A DNA stretch of 64,000 bases, taken from contig JBEKHB010000009.1 of assembly GCA_050012495.1 (NCBI GenBank), forward strand, positions 20,300 to 84,299, read 5' to 3'. Position 1 is the stretch's first letter. Each line of letters begins with the position of its first letter. Positions 42,677 to 51,292 of the stretch are shown piece after piece. The notes beneath the pieces are model-generated. The model was not told where the DNA came from. It did not search any database and saw nothing but the letters and a program-made list of their open reading frames with translations. This DNA comes from BOG-1155 sp050012495 (GTDB lineage Bacteria > Desulfobacterota > Syntrophorhabdia > Syntrophorhabdales > WCHB1-27). Made by a program: the position numbers and the translations under genes.

Positions 42677-43117
42677 ATGGCGCGTGTAAGGCTGGTCGAG
42701 CAGGAGCAATACGCATTTCATTATCCCGTAAGAATTGAGCCGCGGCACCTCAGCATCGGCAACCACCTGGGCAGTGACAATCTCATCTTACTCGCCAGCG
42801 CCGCCAGGGCTGATGTCTTTGCCTCGATGGGCCTGACCCAGGTGGACCTCGGCGACGGCGTCACGGGCATCGTCATCGCCGATATGGTCGTCACCTTCAA
42901 GGCGGAGGCATTTCTTCACGACGAGATCGTGATCGATACGCATTTCGGCGCGTTCACAGGCCACAGTTTCACGACATTTCAAAGGATCAGGAAAGGCGAT
43001 AAGGTGCTTGCCCTTGCTGAAACGGGCGTGGCCACCTTCAACTATCGGTCGAGAAAAATCGCCCCGGTACCGGAGCGCGTGCTGCACGCATGCGCGGCGC
43101 ATTATTCACACACATAG
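42677..43117 (+). CDS. Hotdog-fold thioesterase (4HBT superfamily)
   Basis: 146 residues from ATG 42677 behind GGGGGAG. Hotdog features: the helix region LSIGNHLGSDNLILLASAARADVFASMGL and central strands VTGIVIADMVVTFKAEAFLHDEIVIDTHF. Members hydrolyse acyl-CoAs. Being last in the aldehyde oxidoreductase operon, it might release the free acid that the oxidoreductase reduces, or the reverse; inference only. Confidence 0.75.
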   Translation: MARVRLVEQEQYAFHYPVRIEPRHLSIGNHLGSDNLILLASAARADVFASMGLTQVDLGDGVTGIVIADMVVTFKAEAFLHDEIVIDTHFGAFTGHSFTTFQRIRKGDKVLALAETGVATFNYRSRKIAPVPERVLHACAAHYSHT

Positions 43118-43176
43118 GCCAGCCTGCCTCTCCTGTCGCTTTTTTTGCAATTCGCACCGTTATTTTATATGGTGTG

Positions 43177-43182
43177 TATAAT
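43177..43182 (+). promoter_or_regulatory. -10 box close to the ABC exporter start
   Basis: A consensus TATAAT lies 12 bp upstream of the ATG at 43195. No convincing -35 element or Shine-Dalgarno site is seen, so the transcript would have only about 5-6 leader bases. Confidence 0.4.
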
Positions 43183-43194
43183 GGACCCTTGCCT

Positions 43195-43941
43195 ATGACT
43201 GACGGCGCCATCCTGAGCATTTCCGGTCTGACGAAAGAATATGATTCTTTCAAGGCGGTCGACCGTCTCTCCTTTTCCGTGAATGAGGGGGAAATAGTCG
43301 GTCTCCTCGGTCCGAACGGGGCGGGCAAGACAACTACCATCAACATGATCCTGGGTATCCTGACGCCGACAAGCGGCTCGATCGAGATATTGGGTAAAAT
43401 GATCGAAAAGCGGAGGTCGGAGATCAGCAAGAAGGTCAATTTTGCGGCCGTTTACGCCCATGTTCCCGCCAACCTCACCGTCCGCCAGAACCTCTACGTC
43501 TTTGCCCTTCTCTACGGGATCAAATCTATCAAACAGAGAATAAGCGCCTTATTGCAAGAATTCGACCTCGAGCACTTTGCGGCCACCAAGGCCGGGCTCC
43601 TCTCTTCCGGAGAGCTGAGCCGCCTCAATCTCGCCAAGGCGTTGATGAACAAGCCGAAGCTCCTGCTTCTCGACGAGCCGACCGCCTCGCTGGACCCGAG
43701 TATCTCACGGCTCGTCCGTGAGAAAATAAGGGAATATGCCGTGAAAACCCCGGCCGGGATACTCTGGACATCGCACAATATGAACGAGATCGAAGCCGTC
43801 TGTGACCGGGTCCTTTTTCTGTCCCATGGAAAAATCCTTTTGAGCGGCGATCCGCACACCTTGCCGGCCGCGCACGGAAAAAAAGACCTCGAAGAACTCT
43901 TCATCACCGTGGCGCGCGAGCCTGTCTCTTTGAAGGAATGA
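43195..43941 (+). CDS. ABC-2 type exporter, ATP-binding protein
   Basis: 248 residues starting at ATG 43195 (MTDGAILSISGLTKEYDSF). Walker A is GPNGAGKTT, signature LSSGELSRLNLAKAL, Walker B LLLLDEPTASLDP, H-loop WTSHNMNEIE. This is a DrrA/NodI-like export ATPase. The signature has SSGE instead of SGGQ, a tolerated variant. It pairs with the membrane protein 5 nt downstream. Cargo is unknown. Confidence 0.9.
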   Translation: MTDGAILSISGLTKEYDSFKAVDRLSFSVNEGEIVGLLGPNGAGKTTTINMILGILTPTSGSIEILGKMIEKRRSEISKKVNFAAVYAHVPANLTVRQNLYVFALLYGIKSIKQRISALLQEFDLEHFAATKAGLLSSGELSRLNLAKALMNKPKLLLLDEPTASLDPSISRLVREKIREYAVKTPAGILWTSHNMNEIEAVCDRVLFLSHGKILLSGDPHTLPAAHGKKDLEELFITVAREPVSLKE

Positions 43942-43945
43942 ATAG

Positions 43946-44755
43946 ATGAGTCTTTCGAGGACCCTTGCCATCTTCGTCCGGCAGCTCTTTCTGCTCAAGA
44001 GCAATCCCACACGGTTAGTCAGCATTTTTTTATGGCTGATCATCGACATCATCCAGTGGGGTTTCATCAGTAAATACCTCGGCTCATTGGGCGAGGCCAC
44101 CTTCGGTTTCGTCACCGTTGCGTTGGGGGCTATCATCCTGTGGGAATTCATGAGCAGGATCGAGAACGGGATAATGATGGCCTTTCTGGAGGATGTATGG
44201 AGTCAGAACCTCATCAATTTCTTTGCCTCCCCCTTAAAAGTAAGGGAATACCTGAGCGGTCTTATCCTGACGAGCATCACGACCGGGCTGGCAGCCTTCC
44301 TGGCCATGGTCGCCGTGGCTGCGGCGGCCTTCGGCTACCACGTGCTGCGCATCGGCGTGGTGCTCCTGCCCTTCATGCTGATACTCCTGCTTTTCGGCGT
44401 TGCAATGGGCATCTTTGTCTCGGCCCTGATTTTCCGGCTCGGGCCTTCGGCGGAATGGCTGGGTTGGCCCATTCCCCTGGTGCTTTCGATTTTTGCCGGC
44501 GTCTATTACCCGGTCTCGACACTGCCGGCCGCTCTCAGGGCCTTCGCAAGGCTGATCCCCCCGTCATACGTGTTCGAGACCTGCCGTGCCGTGCTTGCCA
44601 CCGGCAGCCTGCCGGCCGGCTTCGGCTCAAATCTTCTTCTCGGCGCCTTCCTCTCCTTGCTCTATCTGCTCGCGACGTCCCTTCTCTTCGTCCGGGTTTA
44701 CCGAAGAAACCTCGCAACCGGCAGTATTGCGCGATTCAACGCGGAAGCGCTCTGA
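43946..44755 (+). CDS. ABC-2 type exporter, permease
   Basis: 269 residues with six predicted helices and an ABC-2 membrane domain. RIENGIMMAFLEDVWSQNLINFFASPLKVREYLSGLI carries the conserved cytoplasmic loop, and the late AGVYYPVSTLPAALRAFARLIPPSYVFE segment is the usual ABC-2 signature. It ends 3 bp before the convergent MATE gene, so there is no room for a separate terminator. Confidence 0.88.
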   Translation: MSLSRTLAIFVRQLFLLKSNPTRLVSIFLWLIIDIIQWGFISKYLGSLGEATFGFVTVALGAIILWEFMSRIENGIMMAFLEDVWSQNLINFFASPLKVREYLSGLILTSITTGLAAFLAMVAVAAAAFGYHVLRIGVVLLPFMLILLLFGVAMGIFVSALIFRLGPSAEWLGWPIPLVLSIFAGVYYPVSTLPAALRAFARLIPPSYVFETCRAVLATGSLPAGFGSNLLLGAFLSLLYLLATSLLFVRVYRRNLATGSIARFNAEAL

Positions 44756-44758
44756 TAC

Positions 44759-46150
44759 TCAATCCGCATGGACCGGCACGGACGTATTGATGATGGTCGA
44801 TTTCTTCCACCTTCCCGAAGAGTAGTACGCGAGACTGGCTGTCATCGACGTCACGAAGCTGAGCGTTATGGCCATCCATATCCCCGTGATCCCCAGGCTG
44901 GTGCGCGTAAGCAGCCACGCAGCGGGCACCCGCACCAGCCAGAGCGACAGGAGGGTAAAAGCCATTGTCACCATGGTATGGCCTGCACCGTTTATGACGC
45001 CGTTCGATATAAACATTATTGCGAGGAATATGTAGCAGGATCCGACGATCCGCAGGTACCCGACGCCTATGTCCATGACCCTGGCGTCATCTCCGAGACC
45101 GAACATTCTCAGTATGAGCCTCGAAAGGATAACGACGACCAGCGATATGAAGAGGGTGATGGACGACGTCATGACAATCCCCCATTTGAATACCTCCTTC
45201 ACCCTTCCGGGCCTGCCTGCGCCGAGGTTTTGTCCTGTGAGAGCGGAAACCGCGATGCTCATGGAGAGGGCGGGCATGAACACGATCATATCTATTCTCC
45301 CCGTCGCGCCGAAGGCATTCGTCGCCGCGCTGCCGAAGGAGTTCACGAAGGTCGTCACTACCAGGCTGCCGATGGAAACAAGCGACTGCTGGACTATCGA
45401 GGGAAGGCCGATCTTGAAAAGCAGAAAAGTCATGTGGCCGTCGAGGCTGAGTTTCGAAGGACGGAAAGCGATCACGTGGTTCCTGCGATTCAGGTAGAAA
45501 ATGCTTGCCCCAACCGCCGCAGCCTGCGAGATCAACGTGGCGCAGGCGGCCCCTTTCAGGCCCCAGTGGGGGAACGGCCCGAAGCCGCCGATCAGAAACG
45601 GGTCGAGGAGCGCGTTCAGCCCCAGCCCTATGGACATAAACACCATGGGGGTAACGGTATCGCCTATGCCCCTGAGAATGAAATTCGTGAGAAAGCCGAG
45701 ATAAAAGAGGACCATTCCCGCAAGGTTTATTTTAAGGTAGGCCGACGCCATGGCGAAATTTTCCGGCGGCGTCGCCATAAGCCTCAGAAGGGCGTCACTC
45801 GAAAGCACGCCCGCCATCGTCATCACGGCGCCTAGTATCAGGGCCAGCGAAAACGAGTTGCCTACCGCCCTCTCCACCATGCGGTACTCTTTTGCCCCGT
45901 AGAACTGCGCGACGAGTATGGTCGTCGCCATCGACATGCCCATGCAGATCCCGACGAGCACGTAGATCACGGGGAAGCTGACGCCTATTGCCCCAACGGC
46001 GTTCTCGCCCACCAGATGTCCGACCCAGATGGTATTTACTATGCCGTAGCCGATCTGCATGGCGTTGCCCGCCAGCATAGGGATTGAAAAGAGCAGAAGA
46101 TGCCTGGGGATGCTCCCTATGGTCAGGTCTTTCCCGAACTTCTTGTCCAT
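44759..46150 (-). CDS. MATE-family efflux transporter
   Basis: 463 residues from ATG 46150, which shares one base with the stop of the glycosyltransferase gene (TAATG). Twelve helices in two six-helix halves: FSIPMLAGNAMQIGYGIVNTIWVGHLVGENAVGAIG opens the first, FKIGLPSIVQQSLVSIGSLVVTTFVNSFG the second. MATE proteins expel cationic drugs or metabolites using Na+ or H+; substrate unknown. Ribosome-binding site is weak, consistent with translational coupling. Confidence 0.9.
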   Translation of the reverse strand: MDKKFGKDLTIGSIPRHLLLFSIPMLAGNAMQIGYGIVNTIWVGHLVGENAVGAIGVSFPVIYVLVGICMGMSMATTILVAQFYGAKEYRMVERAVGNSFSLALILGAVMTMAGVLSSDALLRLMATPPENFAMASAYLKINLAGMVLFYLGFLTNFILRGIGDTVTPMVFMSIGLGLNALLDPFLIGGFGPFPHWGLKGAACATLISQAAAVGASIFYLNRRNHVIAFRPSKLSLDGHMTFLLFKIGLPSIVQQSLVSIGSLVVTTFVNSFGSAATNAFGATGRIDMIVFMPALSMSIAVSALTGQNLGAGRPGRVKEVFKWGIVMTSSITLFISLVVVILSRLILRMFGLGDDARVMDIGVGYLRIVGSCYIFLAIMFISNGVINGAGHTMVTMAFTLLSLWLVRVPAAWLLTRTSLGITGIWMAITLSFVTSMTASLAYYSSGRWKKSTIINTSVPVHAD

Positions 46151-47850
46151 TATGTGTCTTTCTTTCGCGTCTGCGGCGTGAGACGCGGCGCCACGGCCGC
46201 ACTCCGGTTGGCGATCAGGCATCTCTGGTCCTGGCAGGTCATGTCCGCATCCTCGATGCCCAGTTTTTTCATTTCGGCAAGCCGCTTCGCTTTCACCACA
46301 ACAAACACCGGCCTGTCCGAGTGGAACAAACGCACGACTTCATCCCGATTCAAAAAGAAGCCTTTCGAGTCGGGATACTCTGAGCCCATCTGCAATTCGC
46401 CGGTGTACTCGGCAAGATACGTCCTCTTGCCCAGATAGAACGGCAGAGTTTCATCGAAAGAGCCGTAATTGACGACAATCGCGTTGTCTTTGCCCGCCTT
46501 GCGCATCGCCGCCGCCAGCCCTTTTGTGGTGCTCAAGCGGTCGATGACATGGCTGTGGAGCATGATTCCTATCACCACGAAAAGGGAGAAGGCGCCCAGC
46601 ATGGTGAAGAGGGATCTGAACGAACCCATGCTTTTGCGGGCGAGGAAGAAAAGCATGGCGAAGGAGACAGCGGACATCCCCAATGACAGACCCCGAATAT
46701 CACCGCCTAAGGAGCTGATGCCGGTCATACCGGTGAGGTAGTTGTCGAGGAGGCCGCACCCGCCGGCAAGACCCACGCTTGCGAGAAACGAGAAGAACAC
46801 GGCATAGACGATAAGCTCGCGTCTCGGGGGCACAGGGCGCTGCCACTGCCCGTCGAAGAGGCAGCCGAGGACGATCGAAAGAGCGGGAAAAAGGGGGAGA
46901 ATATAGGGAGGCAGCTTCGATCCCGACACGCTGAAGAACGTGAAAACGACGAGGGACCAGATAAGGAGCAGCCGGGTCTCTCTTTTTTGCCAAAAGAGGA
47001 TAACGGCCCTGGGAATAAATACCGACCAGGGAAACAGGCCCCCGAACAAGACAGGGAAGAAGTAGTAGAGAGGGCCGGACCTGCTGTGCTTTGTCGTCAG
47101 AAATCTGAGGACGTGTTGGTCTACGAAAAAGAACCGAGTAAATTCCTTCTCCTTCACACACATGAGGACGAACCAGGGACCTGCGATTACCGCGAAGAGG
47201 AGAATCGCCCTTGGTGAAGCCGCCTCCTTCAAAAAGCGCAGGTTTTTTTCAGACCCCAGGAAAAGGAGGACCGAAGCGCCCAGAAGGACGGGCGCAACAG
47301 GGCCTTTCGCCAGTACCGCGAGGGCAAGGGCCGCCCAGGAGAGGTAGAGGAAAAGACGCCTTCTTTCCCGGTAGAATTCATAGAAACAGGAAAGAGAGGA
47401 GAAGAGAAGAAAGGAAAAAAGCATATCGATCGTGCCGATGCGGGCCATCGCGAAGAAGCCGAAAGAAGTCATGAGCATGAGACCTGATATGAGGCCGGTG
47501 CGGACCGAAAACCATCGGCCCGCGAACAGGCAGGTGGCCAGCACGGCCGCGAGGCCGGCAAGGGCGTTGGGGAACCTGAAAGACCACTCGCTGACCCCGA
47601 AGAGCTTGTACGACGCAGCGCACGTCCAGTAGAGAAGAGGCGGTTTCTCGAAATAGCGCACGTAATCGAGATGGGGGACGACATAATCGCCCTGCTCGAT
47701 CATCTCCCGGGGGATCTCCGCATATCTGCCTTCATCAGGCTCCTTGAGTGAATAGCCGCCGAGGTTGTAGAAAAAAAAGAGGTATGAGACCGCAAGAACG
47801 GCCAGGACGCAGATGGCCGTCTCTTTGCTAAGAAGCTTCCCGTATCGCAT
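46150..47850 (-). CDS. ArnT/GT39-like glycosyltransferase, integral membrane
   Basis: 566 residues from ATG 47850 with GGGAG 6 nt upstream. N-terminal TM helix, then the GT-C catalytic loop with LKEPDEGRYAEIPREMIEQGDYVVP (the DEGRYAE acid pair is typical of ArnT), YFEKPPLLYW, and about ten more helices. A periplasmic C-terminal domain lies at about 455-560. ArnT-like enzymes move sugars from undecaprenyl phosphate to lipid A or other acceptors. The operon with a MATE transporter hints at envelope modification and drug resistance. Confidence 0.87.
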   Translation of the reverse strand: MRYGKLLSKETAICVLAVLAVSYLFFFYNLGGYSLKEPDEGRYAEIPREMIEQGDYVVPHLDYVRYFEKPPLLYWTCAASYKLFGVSEWSFRFPNALAGLAAVLATCLFAGRWFSVRTGLISGLMLMTSFGFFAMARIGTIDMLFSFLLFSSLSCFYEFYRERRRLFLYLSWAALALAVLAKGPVAPVLLGASVLLFLGSEKNLRFLKEAASPRAILLFAVIAGPWFVLMCVKEKEFTRFFFVDQHVLRFLTTKHSRSGPLYYFFPVLFGGLFPWSVFIPRAVILFWQKRETRLLLIWSLVVFTFFSVSGSKLPPYILPLFPALSIVLGCLFDGQWQRPVPPRRELIVYAVFFSFLASVGLAGGCGLLDNYLTGMTGISSLGGDIRGLSLGMSAVSFAMLFFLARKSMGSFRSLFTMLGAFSLFVVIGIMLHSHVIDRLSTTKGLAAAMRKAGKDNAIVVNYGSFDETLPFYLGKRTYLAEYTGELQMGSEYPDSKGFFLNRDEVVRLFHSDRPVFVVVKAKRLAEMKKLGIEDADMTCQDQRCLIANRSAAVAPRLTPQTRKKDT

Positions 47851-47903
47851 GCATTTCTCCCAAAAGGGTTTTCGGCACAACGCAGGTTGCGGATGAAAGC
47901 GCG

Positions 47904-48995
47904 TTATCCGGCGATCACCCGAGGATTAAGGTCCGCCCCGTCGCCGGTCAGCTTTATCGTCCCCCCTCCCAGCACGGTCTCCTCGTCGTAGAGGACAACC
48001 GATTGGCCGGGGGTTATGGCGGAGACCGGCCGATGGAAGACTACCTCCAGCATGCCGTCTCGTACTGCGTAGGAGCACGGCTCCTCTTTCTGCCTGTAAC
48101 GCACCCGCGCCCGCGCCTCTCCTTGCAGCCCTGAGGTGAGCATGTTGACCTCGTCCGCGATCAGGCGTCTTTGCATCAGCCGATCCTTTGGGCCTACCAC
48201 GAGCAGGTTATCTTCCGCCCTCAACTCTATCACATAAAGGGCCTCCTTGCATGGAATATTGATGCCCCTCCGCTGCCCGACCGTGTAGAGATGAACCCCG
48301 TCGTGATATCCCACCCGGGCGCCGTCCACCGTGACAACCTGCCCTCTCCTGGGTGGGATGAACTGCCCGATAAACCTGCGGTAATCATTTCCGGGGATGA
48401 AGCAGATATCCTGGCTTTCCTGCATCTCCGCCTGCCCGCACGCGTGTGCGGCAAACTCGCGGCGCACCATCTCCTTCGTGTATGACCCGAGGGGGAAGGT
48501 CAGGTAGGGGAGGTCGGCGGCCGGGACGGGATAGAGGAAGTACGATTGGTCTTTTGCCCTGTCCTTCCCCTTCTTCAGGACAGGCCCTTGCGGCGTCTCT
48601 TCCACACGCGCATAATGGCCCGTCGCCACCCTGTCGGCGCCCATGGCCAGCGCCTTTTCGAGGAACGATGCGAATTTTATATGCCTGTTGCAGAGGACGC
48701 AGGGGTTTGGCGTCCGCCCCTTTCCATACTCATCCACAAATCGCCGGATTACGTAGTGTTCGAACTCCTCCTGCATGTTGATCACGTAATGGGGGATAGA
48801 GAGACGGTCTGCTATACGCCTCGCCCTGTGCATGCTTATCGCCGAGCAGCATACCCTGGGGTTGGATTCGCTCCGAAGGCCGCGGGGCAGCAGGTCAAAG
48901 GTAAAACCGACCGTGTTATATCCCTGCTTTTTCAACAGACAGGCCGAATATGCACTGTCGATGCCGCCGCTCATCGCGACGAAAACGGTTTCCAC
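47904..48995 (-). CDS. mnmA: tRNA-specific 2-thiouridylase
   Basis: 363 residues from GTG 48995. MnmA thiolates U34 of tRNA-Lys, Glu and Gln using ATP and relayed sulfur. The ATP-pyrophosphatase loop SGGIDS is at 9-14. The two catalytic cysteines lie in NPCVLCNRHIKF and SQDICFIP, with the central PP-loop stretch ATGHYAR. No Shine-Dalgarno site precedes the GTG, and an extended -10 ends 6 bp before it, so translation may begin at the 5' end of the mRNA. Confidence 0.93.
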   Translation of the reverse strand: METVFVAMSGGIDSAYSACLLKKQGYNTVGFTFDLLPRGLRSESNPRVCCSAISMHRARRIADRLSIPHYVINMQEEFEHYVIRRFVDEYGKGRTPNPCVLCNRHIKFASFLEKALAMGADRVATGHYARVEETPQGPVLKKGKDRAKDQSYFLYPVPAADLPYLTFPLGSYTKEMVRREFAAHACGQAEMQESQDICFIPGNDYRRFIGQFIPPRRGQVVTVDGARVGYHDGVHLYTVGQRRGINIPCKEALYVIELRAEDNLLVVGPKDRLMQRRLIADEVNMLTSGLQGEARARVRYRQKEEPCSYAVRDGMLEVVFHRPVSAITPGQSVVLYDEETVLGGGTIKLTGDGADLNPRVIAG

Positions 48996-49001
48996 GGGAT
49001 G

Positions 49002-49053
49002 AATATAGCATGCAGCGAATCAAATTGAAAGTGAGCGAAATATATAGTATTAT
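49002..49053. promoter_or_regulatory. Divergent mnmA / ctp promoters
   Basis: Plus strand (ctp): TTGAAA 49025-49030, 17 bp, TATTAT 49048-49053, start codon 30 bp later with AAAGGAGG between. Minus strand (mnmA): the same hexamer read as TTTCAA, 17 bp, then TGC-TATATT (extended -10, 49002-49007). The two promoters share their -35 hexamer. The mnmA -35 is a weak match. Confidence 0.5.
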
Positions 49054-49083
49054 GAGTATAGTCTTAAAGGAGGAGCAATCAAT

Positions 49084-50433
49084 ATGGGCAAAAAGATAAA
49101 ACTCTCCGTAGGCATCTTCGTGGCGGTCGTTTTTATGCTGGGCTTTCTGGCCGGGGCTCAGTCAAACAAGATCGTCAAGAACGCTGAGGGAGAAGAGGCA
49201 TACCAGTACTTGAAGACGTTCTCCGATGTGCTCGACATAGTGAAGAAGAACTATGTCGACCAGGTCAAGGACCGTGATCTGATCTACGCGGGCATCAAGG
49301 GTATGGTCGAATCTCTCGACCCTCACTCCTCTTTTCTGACTCCCGACATGTATAAGGATATGCAGACGGAGACGAAAGGCGAGTTTGGAGGCATAGGCAT
49401 AGAGGTCACCATAAGGGATGGGGTGCCGACGGTGATCACGGCGATAGAGGATACGCCTGCCTTCAAAGCCGGACTGAAATCCGCCGACATGCTCATCAAG
49501 ATCGACAACAAACCCACGAAAAATATGAGCCTCGTCGATGTGGTAAGGCTTATCAGGGGACAGAAAGGCAAACCCGTCACGCTCTCGGTGATGAGGGAAG
49601 GCTTCAGTTTTCCCAAGGATTTTCAAGTGCTCCGCGATATCATCCAGGTGAAAAGCGTGAAGTACAGGATGCTCGACGATTCGTACGGGTATATCCACAT
49701 CATCCAGTTCCAGGAAAAGACGGGAAAGGACCTGGACGCTGCGATCAAGGAGCTGCAGAAATCGGCCAAGGGCGGCCTCAAGGGCATACTGCTCGACCTG
49801 AGAAACAACCCTGGAGGACTTCTCGATCAGGCGGTCGAGGTATCCGACAAGTTCATCTCCGATGGCCTGATCACCTATATAGAGGGCAGGAAGCCCGACG
49901 AGAAAGTGACCTTCACCGCCCACAAAAAGAATGATTATACGGGGCCGCTGGTGGTCCTGGTAAACGAGGGCAGCGCGAGCGGCTCCGAGATCGTGGCAGG
50001 GGCCTTGCAAGATTCAAAGAGGGCGATCATCGTCGGGACGAAGACGTTTGGCAAGGGGTCGGTGCAGACCATTATCCCTCTGAGCGACGGCTCCGCGGTA
50101 CGGCTCACTACCGCAAAATATTACACGCCCTCCGGCCGTTCGATCCAAGCGGACGGCATCAACCCCGACATCGTGGTTGAAAACGATTTTACCAGAAGGA
50201 AAGGTGAAAAATATACGCCCATAAAAGAGAAAGACCTGGACAAACACCTGGAGGGGACAAAGAAGCCGGACGAAAAGAAATCGGAGGAAAAGAAGCCGGA
50301 CGTGAAGAAGCCGGACGAAGTTGCCCCCGGTCTCAATCCGGACGACGCCACGGCCAAGAACGACGAAGACGATGTTCAGCTCGTCATGGCCCGCCAGATG
50401 CTGAAGAGCTGGGATGCACTGAGAGGAAAATAG
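49084..50433 (+). CDS. C-terminal processing protease (S41 family)
   Basis: 449 residues. Signal or anchor at 8-25, a conserved VMEEV-like region at 40-95 (KGMVESLDPHSSFL), PDZ domain about 100-180, and the S41 catalytic domain: serine in NEGSASGSE (295-302), lysine K324 in TFGKGSVQT. Ctp proteases trim or degrade periplasmic proteins. After about residue 385 the tail is a charged, repetitive linker of KKPDE/KKSEE units, then a short helical end. Start ATG 49084 with a strong AAAGGAGG. Intrinsic terminator follows. Confidence 0.92.
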   Translation: MGKKIKLSVGIFVAVVFMLGFLAGAQSNKIVKNAEGEEAYQYLKTFSDVLDIVKKNYVDQVKDRDLIYAGIKGMVESLDPHSSFLTPDMYKDMQTETKGEFGGIGIEVTIRDGVPTVITAIEDTPAFKAGLKSADMLIKIDNKPTKNMSLVDVVRLIRGQKGKPVTLSVMREGFSFPKDFQVLRDIIQVKSVKYRMLDDSYGYIHIIQFQEKTGKDLDAAIKELQKSAKGGLKGILLDLRNNPGGLLDQAVEVSDKFISDGLITYIEGRKPDEKVTFTAHKKNDYTGPLVVLVNEGSASGSEIVAGALQDSKRAIIVGTKTFGKGSVQTIIPLSDGSAVRLTTAKYYTPSGRSIQADGINPDIVVENDFTRRKGEKYTPIKEKDLDKHLEGTKKPDEKKSEEKKPDVKKPDEVAPGLNPDDATAKNDEDDVQLVMARQMLKSWDALRGK

Positions 50434-50441
50434 GAGAGGCA

Positions 50442-50464
50442 CCCCGGCTCGGCCGGGGTCTTTT
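50442..50464 (+). terminator. Rho-independent terminator of ctp
   Basis: CCCCGGC-TCG-GCCGGGG followed by TCTTTT, starting 8 bp after the ctp stop codon. Confidence 0.85.
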
Positions 50465-50480
50465 CGCGCCTGACTTTGTC

Positions 50481-50543
50481 GCCGGGGCGTGTCCTGGTCC
50501 TCACGTACGTACAAAGTACGTTGCGGCCCGGACACGCCCCGGC
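50481..50543. repeat. Foldback repeat, short copy
   Basis: A perfect 14-bp inverted repeat (50481-50494 GCCGGGGCGTGTCC with 50530-50543) encloses a second small palindrome, CGTAC-N7-GTACG. The inner ACGTACGTAC...GTACG design and the GCGTGTCC arms resemble the larger element at 63007-63137. AT-rich ATCAAAAAT units follow at 50610-50640. Confidence 0.5.
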
Positions 50544-50633
50544 TTCGCGTTATGCATCGAAAATCCCTCCGGCCGGGGGTTCAGGAGTGTCTTCAAGCCG
50601 TTGAATTCTTAATCAAAAATCAAAAATTCATAA

Positions 50634-51020
50634 TCAAAAATCCGCGTGAAGCCTCTTTTTAAACTCGCCGGGTATCCGCTTCAGCTTTCCCGACCCGTCG
50701 ACGCACACCATCAGCGTCTCACCTTCCGCAGCCACCCGGCCCTCCTTGAGTACCTCATGCTGCATGGAGAATTGGGCGTTCTTCATCCCCACAATCGACG
50801 TGCGCACCTCGATCTCATCCCCGTAGTGCACTTTCTCCTTCAGATCGAGGCGCACGCTCTTTACCATGACGAACGTCCCTGCCTTTTCCCAGTCGGGAAG
50901 GGATATGCCGAGGCTCAGCAAATGCTCGAACCACGACTTCTCGAAGAGCCTCAAGTAGTTGGCGAAGTAGACAACGCCGCCCGCGTCCGTGTCCTGGTAG
51001 TAGATTCGGGTATGGTACAT
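50634..51020 (-). CDS. YbgC/FadM-family acyl-CoA thioesterase
   Basis: 128 residues, hotdog fold. YYQDTDAGGVVYFANYLRLFEKSWFEHL contains the catalytic aspartate and YFANY helix start typical of YbgC. The rest (VHYGDEIEVRTSIVGMKNAQFSMQHEV) fits. It hydrolyses acyl-CoAs; in Tol-Pal operons YbgC is linked to phospholipid metabolism, but no tol genes are here. The ATG has no Shine-Dalgarno site and a -10 box ends 9 bp upstream. Confidence 0.88.
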   Translation of the reverse strand: MYHTRIYYQDTDAGGVVYFANYLRLFEKSWFEHLLSLGISLPDWEKAGTFVMVKSVRLDLKEKVHYGDEIEVRTSIVGMKNAQFSMQHEVLKEGRVAAEGETLMVCVDGSGKLKRIPGEFKKRLHADF

Positions 51021-51029
51021 AAACGATTA

Positions 51030-51059
51030 ATAGTACTACCAATGGGGGCGTATCGTCAA
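51030..51059 (-). promoter_or_regulatory. Promoter of the YbgC-family gene
   Basis: On the minus strand: TTGACG (51054-51059), 18 bp, TACTAT (51030-51035). The -10 ends 9 bp before the ATG at 51020, leaving a leader of two or three bases at most. Confidence 0.55.
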
Positions 51060-51134
51060 GAATCCCGGGACCTCGATCTGCTGGAGTATGCCCGCCGGGA
51101 TGACATGGTCATCATCACTCAGGACCTTGACTGA
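51045..51134 (+). pseudogene. Possible remnant of a PIN-like (DUF5615-type) toxin
   Basis: A 29-codon stretch ending at TGA 51134 reads ESRDLDLLEYARRDDMVIIT followed by QDLD. It resembles the D-x-x-(I/L)-x-x-x-A-R...T-x-D-x-D pattern of Mut7-C/DUF5615 nucleases. No start or N-terminal part is present. It could be chance; the nearby decayed vapBC pair makes a toxin remnant more plausible. Confidence 0.25.
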
Positions 51135-51292
51135 TGCCTGCTGTGCCTGCTCGTTCAGTAAGACTTATAATAATAAGGGCGAGGAACGGTCGGCCACAGG
51201 TGGGCCCGGACCAGGCAGGCTGAAGCATCTTATCATCATGATTGTGGGCAACGAAAAACTACGAACCCCGTTCTTAAAATGAGAGGATAGAG

